Source: Polynucleobacter sp. JS-JIR-5-A7 (lineage in GTDB: Bacteria; Pseudomonadota; Gammaproteobacteria; Burkholderiales; Burkholderiaceae). Taken from it: a stretch of 64,000 nucleotides of DNA. A model generated the notes under the pieces. It had not been told where the DNA came from. It searched no databases and worked only from the letters and a program-made list of their open reading frames with translations. Each line of letters starts with the position of its first letter. Positions within the stretch are counted from its first letter, which is position 1. Both the position numbers and the translations under genes were made by a program. Shown here piece by piece: positions 9,226 through 19,299 of this stretch. The stretch is taken from assembly GCF_018687935.1 (NCBI RefSeq), contig NZ_CP061308.1:924048-988047 (forward strand). The letters run 5' to 3'.

Positions 9226-11547
9226 GTGAGCATGGTAGAAATTGAATTAGATGGTAAGACAGTAGAAGTTCCGCAAGGTTCGATGGTGATGCACGCCGCG
9301 AATAAGCTGGGTAGCTACGTCCCGCATTTCTGCTATCACAAGAAGTTATCCATTGCTGCTAACTGCCGTATGTGCTTAGTGGAAGTTGAGAAAGCACCAA
9401 AACCATTACCTGCTTGCGCTACACCAGTAACCCAAGGCATGAAGGTGTTTACCCATTCTGCAAAGGCAGTAGAAGCACAGCGCTCAGTGATGGAGTTCTT
9501 GCTGATTAACCACCCACTCGATTGCCCCATTTGCGATCAAGGTGGTGAGTGCCAATTACAAGACTTGGCAGTGGGCTACGGTAAATCGAACTCACGTTAT
9601 GACGAAGAGAAGCGGGTTGTATTTCATAAAAATGTTGGCCCCTTGATCTCGATGCAAGAGATGAGTCGTTGTATTCACTGCACCCGTTGCGTGCGCTTTG
9701 GGCAAGAAGTTGCTGGCGTCATGGAATTGGGCATGATTAACCGTGGCGAGCATTCTGAGATCTCGACATTCCTTGGGCAAACAGTAGATTCAGAGTTATC
9801 TGGAAACATGATTGATTTGTGCCCAGTAGGCGCACTCACTAGCAAACCATTCCGTTATGAAGCCCGAACTTGGGAACTGGGTCGCAAGCGTTCAGTGAGT
9901 CCACACGATAGTCTGGGTGCTAATACAACAGTGCAAACCAAAGCTAACAAAGTCATGCGAGTGGTTGCTTTGGAGAATGAGGCGATTAATGAATGCTGGA
10001 TTAGCGACCGTGACCGCTTTTCCTATGAAGGCTTAAATAGCCAAGATCGTATCACTACACCCATGGTCAAGCAGGGTGGTCAGTGGTTAGAAACTGATTG
10101 GCAATCTGCTTTGGATTACGTTGCCCATTCTTTGAAGACGATTTCTGCTGAAAGTGGTGCTCAGTCTATTGGCGCATTAGCCCATCCAATCTCCAGCGCA
10201 GAAGAATTGCATCTCTTGCAAAAGATTGTGCGCGGCCTCGGCTCCGATCAAATTGAAACCCGTTTACGTCAGACTGATATTCATGGTGCAGCATCTGCTC
10301 CTTGGTTGGGTATGCCGGTTGCTCACTTAAGCGAACTTGATCGCGCTTTGGTCATTGGCAGCTTCTTAAGAAAAGATCAACCAGTACTTGCTGCGCGTTT
10401 GCGCACTGCATCTAAGCGTGGACTGCAGTTATCTCGGATTGACTCTGGTGGTGATGATTGGCTCATTTCAGCTACCAGCATTGCTGCTGCGCCAAGCGCA
10501 TGGCTAAATACATTAAGTGAAGTAGCTTTGGCAGTTGCTAAAGCCAAGTCAGTCACCGCTCCAGATGGCACTCCAAATGTTCCAGTTTCAGCTCATGCAC
10601 AAAAGATTGCTGATAGCTTGCTATCTGGTGCTAAAGCAGCGGTATTGATTGGATCAGCCGCTATTGCCCATCCTCAAGCTTCTGATTTGCATGTCTTGTC
10701 ACAATTTATTGCTCAGCAAACTGGCGCAACCCTTGGTTTCTTGACGGTTGGCGGAAATGCGGTTGGCGCATCTTTAGTTAACGCCAATGGTGCAGGTGTT
10801 GAATCTGTATTGTCAGGCGATCGTCGTGCCATGATCTTGATGAATCTCGAGCCGGACTTTGATTTGCCTAATCCCGAACAGGCTAGAGTAGCTTTGGCTA
10901 AAGCCAATACCGTGATTGCCATGACTGCCTACAAATCAGCAGATTTATTAGAATTAGCTGATGTCATTCTGCCAATTACTCCATATACAGAGACCGTTTC
11001 TACATTTGTTAATGCAGAAGGTAGAGCTCAGACTGTTCAACCATCTGTTAAACCTTTAGGTGACTCCCGTCCAGCATGGAAGGTCTTGCGTGTACTTGGC
11101 GGTCTCTTGAGTTTAGATGGCTTCCTCTTTAATTTGCCAGAGGAAGTTTTAGGAGAGGCATTAGGTGATCACTATTGCACCCGTTTGAGCAATCAAAATA
11201 CTATCAATACAGTAGTTAATGGCAGCTTACCACCATCCAATGGTCTTGAGCGTGTAACAGATATCAATATCTATGCTGGCGATCAAATTGTGCGTCGTTC
11301 ATCTGCACTGCAATTAACCCGTGATGCAAAACGTGCCAATCAAGTTGGTTTAGGGCAAGCACTCTTCTCAGAATTCAGCCTGAAAGAGGGGGATGTTGTT
11401 CGCGTCACTCAGGGTAGCCAATCCATTGATTTGCCAGCGACACTAGAATTGAATTTAGCCCCTGGTGCCGTCAGAATTTCTGCAGGCACCGTGGCGAGCA
11501 CACGATTGGGATCCATGTTCGGTCCTTTAACAGTTAGTAAGGTGTAG
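9226..11547 (+). CDS. nuoG: NADH-quinone oxidoreductase subunit G
   Basis: The 75-kDa-type subunit (773 aa), which carries the electron wire of the peripheral arm. In order: a [2Fe-2S] domain (PHFCYHKKLS, NCRMCLVEVE, then a fourth Cys in LPACAT), the HxxxCxxCxxxxxC stretch HPLDCPICDQGGEC, a [4Fe-4S] set CIHCTRC with DLCPVGALTSKP, and a molybdopterin-oxidoreductase-like region from about residue 230 that has lost its catalytic role in this family. I take GTG 9226 as start because GGGA at 9213-9216 is 9 nt upstream. ATG 9232 is nearly as good, and an in-frame TTG at 9205 is less likely. Confidence 0.95.
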   Translation: MSMVEIELDGKTVEVPQGSMVMHAANKLGSYVPHFCYHKKLSIAANCRMCLVEVEKAPKPLPACATPVTQGMKVFTHSAKAVEAQRSVMEFLLINHPLDCPICDQGGECQLQDLAVGYGKSNSRYDEEKRVVFHKNVGPLISMQEMSRCIHCTRCVRFGQEVAGVMELGMINRGEHSEISTFLGQTVDSELSGNMIDLCPVGALTSKPFRYEARTWELGRKRSVSPHDSLGANTTVQTKANKVMRVVALENEAINECWISDRDRFSYEGLNSQDRITTPMVKQGGQWLETDWQSALDYVAHSLKTISAESGAQSIGALAHPISSAEELHLLQKIVRGLGSDQIETRLRQTDIHGAASAPWLGMPVAHLSELDRALVIGSFLRKDQPVLAARLRTASKRGLQLSRIDSGGDDWLISATSIAAAPSAWLNTLSEVALAVAKAKSVTAPDGTPNVPVSAHAQKIADSLLSGAKAAVLIGSAAIAHPQASDLHVLSQFIAQQTGATLGFLTVGGNAVGASLVNANGAGVESVLSGDRRAMILMNLEPDFDLPNPEQARVALAKANTVIAMTAYKSADLLELADVILPITPYTETVSTFVNAEGRAQTVQPSVKPLGDSRPAWKVLRVLGGLLSLDGFLFNLPEEVLGEALGDHYCTRLSNQNTINTVVNGSLPPSNGLERVTDINIYAGDQIVRRSSALQLTRDAKRANQVGLGQALFSEFSLKEGDVVRVTQGSQSIDLPATLELNLAPGAVRISAGTVASTRLGSMFGPLTVSKV

Positions 11548-11556
11548 AGGGTCGAG

Positions 11557-12630
11557 ATGAATGATTTCTTGAACCTCATTACCACCCAAGGGGAAGCTAT
11601 TTTTGGTTCCTTGTGGCCACTCATTTGGGCCTTGGTCCGAATTGTGATTATCGTTTTGCCCATGTTTGCTTGCGTCGCTTACTTGACGCTTTGGGAACGT
11701 AAGTTAATTGGTTGGATGCATATTCGTATTGGACCTAACCGGGTTGGACCTTTAGGTTTGTTACAGCCAATCGCTGATGCATTAAAACTCTTGATGAAGG
11801 AGATTATTGCTCCTGCACAAGCTAGTAAGGTGCTGTATTTCATTGCGCCAATTATGGTGATCATGCCGGCGTTTGCTGCCTGGGCAGTGATTCCATTTCA
11901 AGCCAAGATGGTCTTAGCCGACGTCAATGCTGGCTTGCTTTACATTATGGCAATCTCATCGATTGGTGTTTATGGTGTGATTCTGGCTGGTTGGTCTTCA
12001 AACTCCAAGTATCCATTCCTTGGTGCCATGCGCGCATCTGCGCAAATGATTTCATATGAAATCGCCATGGGCTTTGCCTTAGTGACAGTATTGCTAACTT
12101 CAGGCTCTTTGAACTTGAGCACTATCGTAGCTTCGCAAGAGCAGGGCTATTTTGCGAGCCTAGGCTTGAATTTTCTCTCTTGGAACTGGTTGCCATTGTT
12201 GCCCATGTTCTTGATCTACTTTATCTCTGGCGTTGCTGAAACAAATCGTCATCCGTTTGACGTGGTTGAAGGGGAGTCTGAGATCGTTGCTGGACATATG
12301 GTTGAGTATTCCGGTATGTCATTTGCCATGTTCTTCTTGGCTGAATATGCCAATATGATTTTGATTGCAGCAGTAGCATCCATTATGTTTTTAGGTGGTT
12401 GGTTGCCAATCGTTGATTTGCCTATCTTGCGTGATATCCCAGGATTCTTCTGGTTGTTCGGCAAAACTTTCTTCTTGCTGTCTTGCGTTATTTGGTTGCG
12501 TGCGACATTACCTCGCTATCGTTATGACCAGATTATGCGTTTGGGCTGGAAGATCTTTATTCCCATCTCAGTATTTTGGGTGGTTGTTATCGGCGCGTGG
12601 GTTGTATCCCCATGGAATATTTGGAAATAA
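11557..12630 (+). CDS. nuoH: NADH-quinone oxidoreductase subunit H
   Basis: Membrane subunit (357 aa) that joins the peripheral and membrane arms and forms part of the quinone chamber. It has about eight transmembrane helices. Hallmarks are WERKLIGWMHIRIGPNRVGP after helix 1 and the acidic loop AETNRHPFDVVEGESEIVAGH. The gene starts 9 nt after nuoG. Confidence 0.97.
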   Translation: MNDFLNLITTQGEAIFGSLWPLIWALVRIVIIVLPMFACVAYLTLWERKLIGWMHIRIGPNRVGPLGLLQPIADALKLLMKEIIAPAQASKVLYFIAPIMVIMPAFAAWAVIPFQAKMVLADVNAGLLYIMAISSIGVYGVILAGWSSNSKYPFLGAMRASAQMISYEIAMGFALVTVLLTSGSLNLSTIVASQEQGYFASLGLNFLSWNWLPLLPMFLIYFISGVAETNRHPFDVVEGESEIVAGHMVEYSGMSFAMFFLAEYANMILIAAVASIMFLGGWLPIVDLPILRDIPGFFWLFGKTFFLLSCVIWLRATLPRYRYDQIMRLGWKIFIPISVFWVVVIGAWVVSPWNIWK

Positions 12631-12641
12631 GTTGATCAATC

Positions 12642-13133
12642 ATGTTTAAGAAAATTTCCCAATTCCTTGACAGCTTGATGCTCAAAGACATCTTGACTGG
12701 CATGTCAATTACTGGTCGTTATCTCTTTAAGCCCAAAATTACTATTCAATACCCAGAAGAAAAGACGCCTTTATCACCGCGTTTCCGTGGCTTACACGCA
12801 TTGCGTCGTTATGAAAATGGAGAAGAGCGTTGTATCGGTTGCAAACTCTGTGAAGCAGTATGCCCGGCATACGCCATCACTATTGAGACAGCAGAGCGTG
12901 ATGACGGTACTCGTCGTACTTCTCGTTATGACATCGATTTAACGAAATGTATTTTCTGCGGCTTCTGTGAAGAGGCTTGCCCTGTAGATGCTATTGTCGA
13001 AACCAATATCTTTGAATATTTCGGTGACAAACGGGGTGATCTGTATTTCACGAAAGAAATGCTCTTGGCTGTGGGCGATAAGTATGAAAAAGACATTGCC
13101 GCTAACCGCGCTATTGACGCACCCTATCGCTAA
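12642..13133 (+). CDS. nuoI: NADH-quinone oxidoreductase subunit I
   Basis: TYKY-type subunit of 163 aa with two [4Fe-4S] clusters, N6a and N6b. Two ferredoxin motifs are clear: Cys64/67/70 with Cys74 (CIGCKLCEAVCP) and Cys103/106/109 with Cys113 (CIFCGFCEEACP). An N-terminal amphipathic segment contacts the membrane in this family. It lies 11 nt after nuoH. Confidence 0.97.
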   Translation: MFKKISQFLDSLMLKDILTGMSITGRYLFKPKITIQYPEEKTPLSPRFRGLHALRRYENGEERCIGCKLCEAVCPAYAITIETAERDDGTRRTSRYDIDLTKCIFCGFCEEACPVDAIVETNIFEYFGDKRGDLYFTKEMLLAVGDKYEKDIAANRAIDAPYR

Positions 13134-13154
13134 TCGAATCGAGCACCTATCACT

Positions 13155-13799
13155 ATGACATTCGATCCCTCCACTTTATTTGCTGTTTTCTTCTATGGCT
13201 TTGCAGGCCTATTGGTTATTTCTGCATTGCGCGTGATTACAGCGCGTAACCCAGTGCATGCCGCTCTGTTTTTAGTATTGGCCTTCTTCTGTGCTTCTGG
13301 TCTTTGGATGTTGCTCAAAGCTGAATTCTTAAGCTTGGCTTTGATCTTGGTCTATGTTGGGGCGGTGATGGTCTTGTTCCTGTTCGTAGTGATGATGCTC
13401 GACCTTGATCTGGAGCATTTACGCCGTGACTTTAAGAAATATCTGCCGGTCGCTTTCTTAATGGGTGCAGTGATTGTGCTTGAGTTATCAATCGTCATTA
13501 TTCGCAGCTTCATTGGCACTAATGCACCTGTGCAGCCAATGCCTGAAGAAGTGATGGCCAATAATACCCAAGCATTGGGTATGCTGATCTTTGGTGACTA
13601 TGTCTACGCCTTCGAAGTTGCCGGTGTGATCTTGTTGGTAGCCATTATTGCGGCAGTTGCATTGACTCTCCGTAATCGTAAAGACTCCAAGTCGCAGAAT
13701 ATTCATGAGCAAGTGAATGTGGTTGCTGCAGATCGCATGCGCATTGTCAAAATGGGTTCAGACATGGCAGCAAAACAAGACGTTAGAGGAGGGAAGTAA
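13155..13799 (+). CDS. nuoJ: NADH-quinone oxidoreductase subunit J
   Basis: Membrane subunit (214 aa, ND6 family) with five predicted transmembrane helices. The motif LILVYVGAVMVLFLFVVMML in helix 3 is highly typical. About 45 hydrophilic residues follow the last helix. Its TAA stop shares one base with the nuoK start codon. Confidence 0.96.
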   Translation: MTFDPSTLFAVFFYGFAGLLVISALRVITARNPVHAALFLVLAFFCASGLWMLLKAEFLSLALILVYVGAVMVLFLFVVMMLDLDLEHLRRDFKKYLPVAFLMGAVIVLELSIVIIRSFIGTNAPVQPMPEEVMANNTQALGMLIFGDYVYAFEVAGVILLVAIIAAVALTLRNRKDSKSQNIHEQVNVVAADRMRIVKMGSDMAAKQDVRGGK

Positions 13800-14107
13800 T
13801 GAATATCACTCTAGCGCACTACTTGGTACTGGGTGCGATCTTATTCGCAACTAGTGTTATTGGAATTTTCCTGAACCGCAAGAACGTGATCGTGCTGTTG
13901 ATGGCTATTGAATTGATGTTGCTTGCGGTCAACATGAACTTTGTTGCCTTCTCGCATTATTTGGGTGATATGGCAGGTCAAGTATTCGTATTCTTTATTC
14001 TGACTGTAGCAGCTGCTGAAGCAGCTATTGGTTTGGCAATTCTGGTTGTGCTCTTCCGTAAGGTTGACACCATTAATGCCGAAGACCTTGACCACCTCAA
14101 AGGCTAG
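13799..14107 (+). CDS. nuoK: NADH-quinone oxidoreductase subunit K
   Basis: Small membrane subunit (102 aa, ND4L family) with three helices. The conserved buried glutamates for proton transfer are visible in LLMAIELMLLAVN (about residue 36) and in AAAEAAIGLAILV (about residue 70). The start codon overlaps the nuoJ stop (TAATG). Confidence 0.97.
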   Translation: MNITLAHYLVLGAILFATSVIGIFLNRKNVIVLLMAIELMLLAVNMNFVAFSHYLGDMAGQVFVFFILTVAAAEAAIGLAILVVLFRKVDTINAEDLDHLKG

Positions 14108-14109
14108 TC

Positions 14110-16164
14110 ATGCAATTGACCCTAAATATTCCCGTTCTCTGCGCAATTCCATTGGCTCCTTTAGTGGGTTCAATCATTGCCGGCTTCTTTGGCACCAAGT
14201 TAGGCGGTAATCGCATTGGTCACGGCGCAAGTCAGTTCGTCACTATCTTAGGCGTAACGATTGCTTTCATTCTGTCATGTAATGTTTTGTCGCAAGTCAT
14301 GGATGGTTTCTACTTCAACGGCACCGTCTATCGTTGGATGCAATTAGGTGAACTCAATTTAGATATTGGCTTTCTAATCGATCCTTTGACAGCAACCATG
14401 ATGTGCGTGGTGACCTTTGTGTCCTTAATGGTCCATATCTACACCATTGGCTATATGCAAGGCGAAGAGGGCTACAACCGCTTCTTCTCTTACATTTCCT
14501 TGTTTACTTTTGCCATGTTGATGTTGGTAATGAGTAATAACCTCTTGCAACTCTTCTTTGGTTGGGAGGCCGTAGGTGTTGTGTCTTATCTTTTAATTGG
14601 CTTCTATTTTGAGCGTCAATCAGCGGTATTTGCCAACATGAAGGCTTTCTTGGTGAATCGCGTAGGCGACTTTGGTTTTATTCTTGGCATTGGGCTATTA
14701 CTAGCGAGCACAGGCTCAATGCAATATGACGTGATCTTCGCGCAAAATACTGCCCTAGCTGCGCAAACATTGCCTGGCACTGGCTGGAATCTGTTAACAG
14801 TTGCTTGTATTTGCTTATTCATCGGCGCTATGGGTAAATCAGCCCAGTTCCCATTGCATGTTTGGTTGCCTGACTCCATGGAAGGTCCAACCCCAATTTC
14901 TGCTTTGATTCACGCTGCAACCATGGTAACTGCTGGCATCTTCATGGTCTCACGCATGTCACCATTATTTGAGCTCTCTGACGTTGCCTTGAGCTTCATT
15001 TTGGTTATCGGCTCTATTACCGCGCTTTTTATGGGTTTCTTGGGGATTGTGCAAAACGATATCAAGCGCGTTGTGGCGTATTCCACATTGTCGCAATTGG
15101 GTTACATGACGGTAGCTTTAGGTGTATCTGCATATCCAGTTGCTATCTTCCACTTAATGACGCATGCTTTTTTTAAAGCCCTGTTGTTCCTTGCTGCTGG
15201 TAGCGTTATCTTGGGCATGCACCATGAGCAAGATATGCGCAAGATGGGCGGTCTTTGGAAATATATGCCTGTTACTTGCCTGATGATGCTATTGGGTAAT
15301 TTGGCTTTAATCGGCACACCATTCTTCTCTGGTTTCTACTCTAAAGATTCCATCATTGAAGCGGTTGCTGCTAGCCATATTCCTGGTTCAGGATTTGCTT
15401 ACTTTGCAGTTATGGCAAGTGTATTCGTCACGGCTTTATATTCCTTCCGTTTGTATTTCTGGGTTTTCCATGGCAAAGCACGTTGGGGTCATGCCGATTC
15501 ACATGATCATCATCACGATCATGCAGAGCAGGGTGATGATCACGCTCACCACGGATTATCCCCAGGTGAGAAGCCGCATGAATCTTCTTTAGTAGTGACC
15601 TTGCCTTTGATTCTGTTGGCAATTCCATCCGTGATTATTGGTTTCTACACTATTAGCCCATTATTGTTTGGCACCTTTTTTGGCGATTCCATCTTCATTG
15701 ATTTGGCTCGCCACCCAGTAATGAAAGAACTTGAAGATGAATTCCATGGCCCAATCGCCATGGCAATACATGCATTTACTTCGCCTGTATTAGGTCTAGT
15801 GGTGCTTGGCGTTTTAACGGCTGCTATTGGTTATCTCTGGGCTCCGAAGTTGCCTGCAGTTGTTGCGCAAATATTTGCCCCACTCAAAAAATTATTTGAT
15901 AACAAATACTATTTAGATGATTTAAACCAAGCTGTATTTGCTAAAGGTCTGATTTGGATTGGTGGTGTCTTGTGGCATCGCGGCGATCAAAAGGTTATAG
16001 ATGGCTTTTTTGTGAACGGCAGCGCCTATACAGTAGGACGCTTTGCTGGCGTGATTCGTCATTTGCAATCCGGTTATGTTTACCACTATGCGTTTGCAAT
16101 GATTGCAGGCCTTGCGGTATTGCTAGCTTGGGTTTTGTATGCTTACCTGCCTTTTGTTCGATAG
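14110..16164 (+). CDS. nuoL: NADH-quinone oxidoreductase subunit L
   Basis: Distal antiporter-like subunit (684 aa, ND5 family) with about 16 helices, including the long lateral helix near the C-terminus. The proton-channel segments are visible: FFGWEAVGVVSYLLIGFY (key Glu about residue 149) and GKSAQFPLHVWLPDSMEGPTP (Lys about 242). A loop at about residues 460-480 is unusually rich in His and Asp (DSHDHHHDHAEQGDDHAHH). It starts 2 nt after nuoK. Confidence 0.97.
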   Translation: MQLTLNIPVLCAIPLAPLVGSIIAGFFGTKLGGNRIGHGASQFVTILGVTIAFILSCNVLSQVMDGFYFNGTVYRWMQLGELNLDIGFLIDPLTATMMCVVTFVSLMVHIYTIGYMQGEEGYNRFFSYISLFTFAMLMLVMSNNLLQLFFGWEAVGVVSYLLIGFYFERQSAVFANMKAFLVNRVGDFGFILGIGLLLASTGSMQYDVIFAQNTALAAQTLPGTGWNLLTVACICLFIGAMGKSAQFPLHVWLPDSMEGPTPISALIHAATMVTAGIFMVSRMSPLFELSDVALSFILVIGSITALFMGFLGIVQNDIKRVVAYSTLSQLGYMTVALGVSAYPVAIFHLMTHAFFKALLFLAAGSVILGMHHEQDMRKMGGLWKYMPVTCLMMLLGNLALIGTPFFSGFYSKDSIIEAVAASHIPGSGFAYFAVMASVFVTALYSFRLYFWVFHGKARWGHADSHDHHHDHAEQGDDHAHHGLSPGEKPHESSLVVTLPLILLAIPSVIIGFYTISPLLFGTFFGDSIFIDLARHPVMKELEDEFHGPIAMAIHAFTSPVLGLVVLGVLTAAIGYLWAPKLPAVVAQIFAPLKKLFDNKYYLDDLNQAVFAKGLIWIGGVLWHRGDQKVIDGFFVNGSAYTVGRFAGVIRHLQSGYVYHYAFAMIAGLAVLLAWVLYAYLPFVR

Positions 16165-16188
16165 GCCTTTGTTACTTAAGTAGCCACT

Positions 16189-17655
16189 ATGATTCTTTCT
16201 TACGCCATTTGGACCCCAATTATTTTTGGACTCATTATTTTGTTTTATGGGTCTGAGAAGCCGTCTGCTGGAGTGCGGTGGTTAGCTCTCATCGGTTCTA
16301 TTGTTGGATTTATTGCAACTCTTCCCTTGATTATTAATTTTGATATTGCCAATCCAGGGATACAGTTTGTAGAGAAGATCAGCTGGATTCCGCGCTACGA
16401 TATTAATTATTTCCTTGGTATCGATGGTATTTCCGTTTGGTTCATCGTACTGACTGCTTTCGTCAATATTTTTGTCGTGATCGCTGCTTGGGAGGTTATT
16501 GATACTAAGGTTTCACAGTACATGGCTTCGTTCATGATCCTATCTGGATTGATGATTGGTGTTTTCTGTGCGCTTGATGCCTTATTGTTTTATGTCTTCT
16601 TTGAAGCAACCTTGATTCCGATGTACATCATCATTGGTGTGTGGGGTGGTCAGAACCGGATCTATGCGGCTTTCAAGTTTTTCTTATACACCTTGCTTGG
16701 CTCCTTATTGACCTTAGTAGCCATGCTTTATCTTTATAACGTCACCAATAGCTTTGATATTTTGGTTTGGCAAAATGCTCGGCTCGATATCGTTGAGCAA
16801 ATCCTACTGTTCTTTGCATTCTTCATGGCCTTTGCAGTGAAAGTACCCATGTGGCCACTGCATACCTGGTTACCAGACGTTCACGTGGAGGCACCTACGG
16901 GTGGTTCTGTGGTGTTGGCTGCAATCATGCTGAAACTCGGGGCTTATGGCTTCCTTCGTTTCTCACTGCCAATAGCGCCAGATGCAAGTCAATATCTTGG
17001 CCCCTTTGTGATATTCCTCTCCTTGGTAGCTGTGATTTATGTCGGCGCAGTAGCCTTAGTTCAAAAAGATATGAAAAAGCTAGTTGCTTATTCATCTGTG
17101 GCTCATATGGGATTTGTTACTCTTGGCTTCTTCCTCTTTAGCCCATTAGGTATTGAGGGTGGCATCGTACAAATGATTTCACACGGTTTTGTGGCTGGTG
17201 CGATGTTCCTGTCTATCGGTGTTTTATATGACCGCATGCATACCCGTCAAATTGCAGATTACGGCGGCGTAGTACATCGTATGCCGGCTTTTACTGCCTT
17301 TGCAGTTTTGATGGCCATGGCTAACTGCGGATTACCAGCTACATCAGGCTTCGTTGGTGAATTCATGGTGATATTGGCTGCAGTTGATTACGATTTTGTG
17401 ATCGGTGTCTTAGCAGCAACTGCATTGATCCTTGGAGCTGCCTATTCATTGTGGATGGTCAAACGCGTATTTTTTGGCGCTATCAACAATGCACATGTTG
17501 AGGAGCTCAAAGATCTCAATGCCCGTGAATATTTCATGATGACTTTATTGACGATCTGTGTGATTGGAATGGGTGTATATCCAAAACCATTTACCGACAT
17601 CATTCATCCAGCCGTAATCAATCTGCTGCAGCATGTTGCTGTTAGCAAACTCTGA
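16189..17655 (+). CDS. nuoM: NADH-quinone oxidoreductase subunit M
   Basis: Antiporter-like proton-pumping subunit (488 aa, ND4 family) with about 14 helices. Conserved parts include FYVFFEATLIPMYIIIGVWGG, with the key Glu, and KVPMWPLHTWLPDVHVEAPTGGS, with the key Lys. The gene starts 24 nt after nuoL. ATG 16189 gives a complete first helix. Confidence 0.97.
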   Translation: MILSYAIWTPIIFGLIILFYGSEKPSAGVRWLALIGSIVGFIATLPLIINFDIANPGIQFVEKISWIPRYDINYFLGIDGISVWFIVLTAFVNIFVVIAAWEVIDTKVSQYMASFMILSGLMIGVFCALDALLFYVFFEATLIPMYIIIGVWGGQNRIYAAFKFFLYTLLGSLLTLVAMLYLYNVTNSFDILVWQNARLDIVEQILLFFAFFMAFAVKVPMWPLHTWLPDVHVEAPTGGSVVLAAIMLKLGAYGFLRFSLPIAPDASQYLGPFVIFLSLVAVIYVGAVALVQKDMKKLVAYSSVAHMGFVTLGFFLFSPLGIEGGIVQMISHGFVAGAMFLSIGVLYDRMHTRQIADYGGVVHRMPAFTAFAVLMAMANCGLPATSGFVGEFMVILAAVDYDFVIGVLAATALILGAAYSLWMVKRVFFGAINNAHVEELKDLNAREYFMMTLLTICVIGMGVYPKPFTDIIHPAVINLLQHVAVSKL

Positions 17656-17665
17656 GTAAAAGCAA

Positions 17666-19165
17666 ATGCAAGCATTCGACCTATACGCTATCCTGCCGGA
17701 ACTCGTTTTACTAATTGCTACCTGCATATTGCTGGTAGCCAGTGTTTATGTTCGCGAAACAGTCACTTCAACCCCTGGAGTTGAGCAAGATATTTTCCAT
17801 ACACCGCGTGGTGTAGGTTTTGTTTATTTCTTCTCTTTAATTCTGTTGATTTATTTGATTTTTGCTTTTGTGGGTCGTTTGGGTGACGTGTCTTTAGTGG
17901 CAATGAACGGCTTGTTTCAGTCTGACCCTTTGTCAAACCTACTCAAAGCATGTTCTTGTGCTGCGGTATTAGTGAGCTTGATTTATTCCAAGCAATATTT
18001 ATCGGATCGCGCTTTATTCCGTCCAGACTTTATTGTGCTGGTGCTATTGGCTCTATTGGGTCAACTGGTATTAATCTCAGGCGCGAATCTCTTAACCCTT
18101 TATCTTGGTCTCGAGCTCATGGCTTTGCCGATGTACGCCTTGGTCGCGATGCGCCATACTAGTGAGAAGAGTGTAGAGGCTGGTACTAAGTATTTTATCC
18201 TAGGAGCTCTTGCTTCAGGCTTTCTACTGTACGGTATGTCCATGCTGTATGGCGTGACGGGTTCTCTAGATTTAATTGAGATTTTCAAAACGGTTGCCGA
18301 CCCTCGCGTTAACCATTTAGTCATGGCTTTTGGTCTGGTATTTATTGTTTCTGGTTTGGCATTCAAGTTGGGCGTTGTACCTTTCCACATGTGGGTTCCT
18401 GATGTTTATCAAGGTGCGCCTACTGCAGTTACCCTCATGATTGCTGCGGCCCCTAAGTTAGCGGCATTTGCATTGTTATTCCGTTTATTGATTAATACCT
18501 TATTGCCGTTGATGGGCGACTGGCAGCCAATGTTAGTGCTGTTGGCTGTTCTATCCTTAGTTGTTGGCAATGTGACTGCGATTGCTCAGACTAACGTGAA
18601 ACGCATGCTGGCTTACTCAGCGATTGCGCAGATGGGTTTTGTACTGCTTGGCATGTTGTCGGTGTTTGATGATCATGCCTTTAGTGCATCGATGTTTTAC
18701 GCCATTACGTATGTATTGACTACCTTGGGTACCTTCGGTCTCTTGATGGCGCTCTCGCGCAAAGGCTATGACTGTGAGACCTTAGAAGGGCTCAAAGGTT
18801 TAAATAAGCAACACCCTTGGTTTGCCTTTATTGGCCTGGTAATGATGTTCTCATTGGCAGGCATTCCGCCTACAGTTGGTTTTGCAGCTAAATTGGGCAT
18901 ACTAGAAGCCTTGGTGGATGCGGAGCATACCTTCTTAGCTGTCATTGCCGTAATGGCCTCTTTGATCGGTGCTTTCTATTACTTGAGAGTGGTAAAAGTC
19001 ATGTACTTTGATGAACCATCTCACGAAGTTACAGTCTCAGGCTCTGCATTTGCCATGGGATTATTGAGTCTGAACACGATCTTGGTTTTATTAATCGGTA
19101 TTATTCCTGCCGGATTGATGAGTGTTTGCTTAGATGCAATGCGCCGAACTTTATTGGGCTCATAA
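17666..19165 (+). CDS. nuoN: NADH-quinone oxidoreductase subunit N
   Basis: Third antiporter-like subunit (499 aa, ND2 family) with about 14 helices. Conserved channel motifs are LYLGLELMALPMYALVA, with the key Glu, and KLGVVPFHMWVPDVYQGAP, with the key Lys. It is the last gene of the nuo operon and is followed by an intrinsic terminator 20 nt downstream. Confidence 0.97.
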   Translation: MQAFDLYAILPELVLLIATCILLVASVYVRETVTSTPGVEQDIFHTPRGVGFVYFFSLILLIYLIFAFVGRLGDVSLVAMNGLFQSDPLSNLLKACSCAAVLVSLIYSKQYLSDRALFRPDFIVLVLLALLGQLVLISGANLLTLYLGLELMALPMYALVAMRHTSEKSVEAGTKYFILGALASGFLLYGMSMLYGVTGSLDLIEIFKTVADPRVNHLVMAFGLVFIVSGLAFKLGVVPFHMWVPDVYQGAPTAVTLMIAAAPKLAAFALLFRLLINTLLPLMGDWQPMLVLLAVLSLVVGNVTAIAQTNVKRMLAYSAIAQMGFVLLGMLSVFDDHAFSASMFYAITYVLTTLGTFGLLMALSRKGYDCETLEGLKGLNKQHPWFAFIGLVMMFSLAGIPPTVGFAAKLGILEALVDAEHTFLAVIAVMASLIGAFYYLRVVKVMYFDEPSHEVTVSGSAFAMGLLSLNTILVLLIGIIPAGLMSVCLDAMRRTLLGS

Positions 19166-19185
19166 TTTCATTGGCTGGATGAATT

Positions 19186-19214
19186 AAAGGCTCCCATGGG
19201 GGCCTTTCTTGTTT
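19186..19214 (+). terminator. Intrinsic terminator of the nuo operon
   Basis: AAAGGCTCCC (19186-19195) pairs with GGGGGCCTTT (19198-19207) with one T-G wobble and the innermost pair open, followed by CTTGTTTT. It lies 20 nt after the nuoN stop. Confidence 0.85.
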
Positions 19215-19299
19215 TAGGTAGCTGGTATGACATTTGAATGACATAAGGCCTTTGTACCATTGCTTAATTATTGATTGAACCCATATTGAAAGATTCTCC

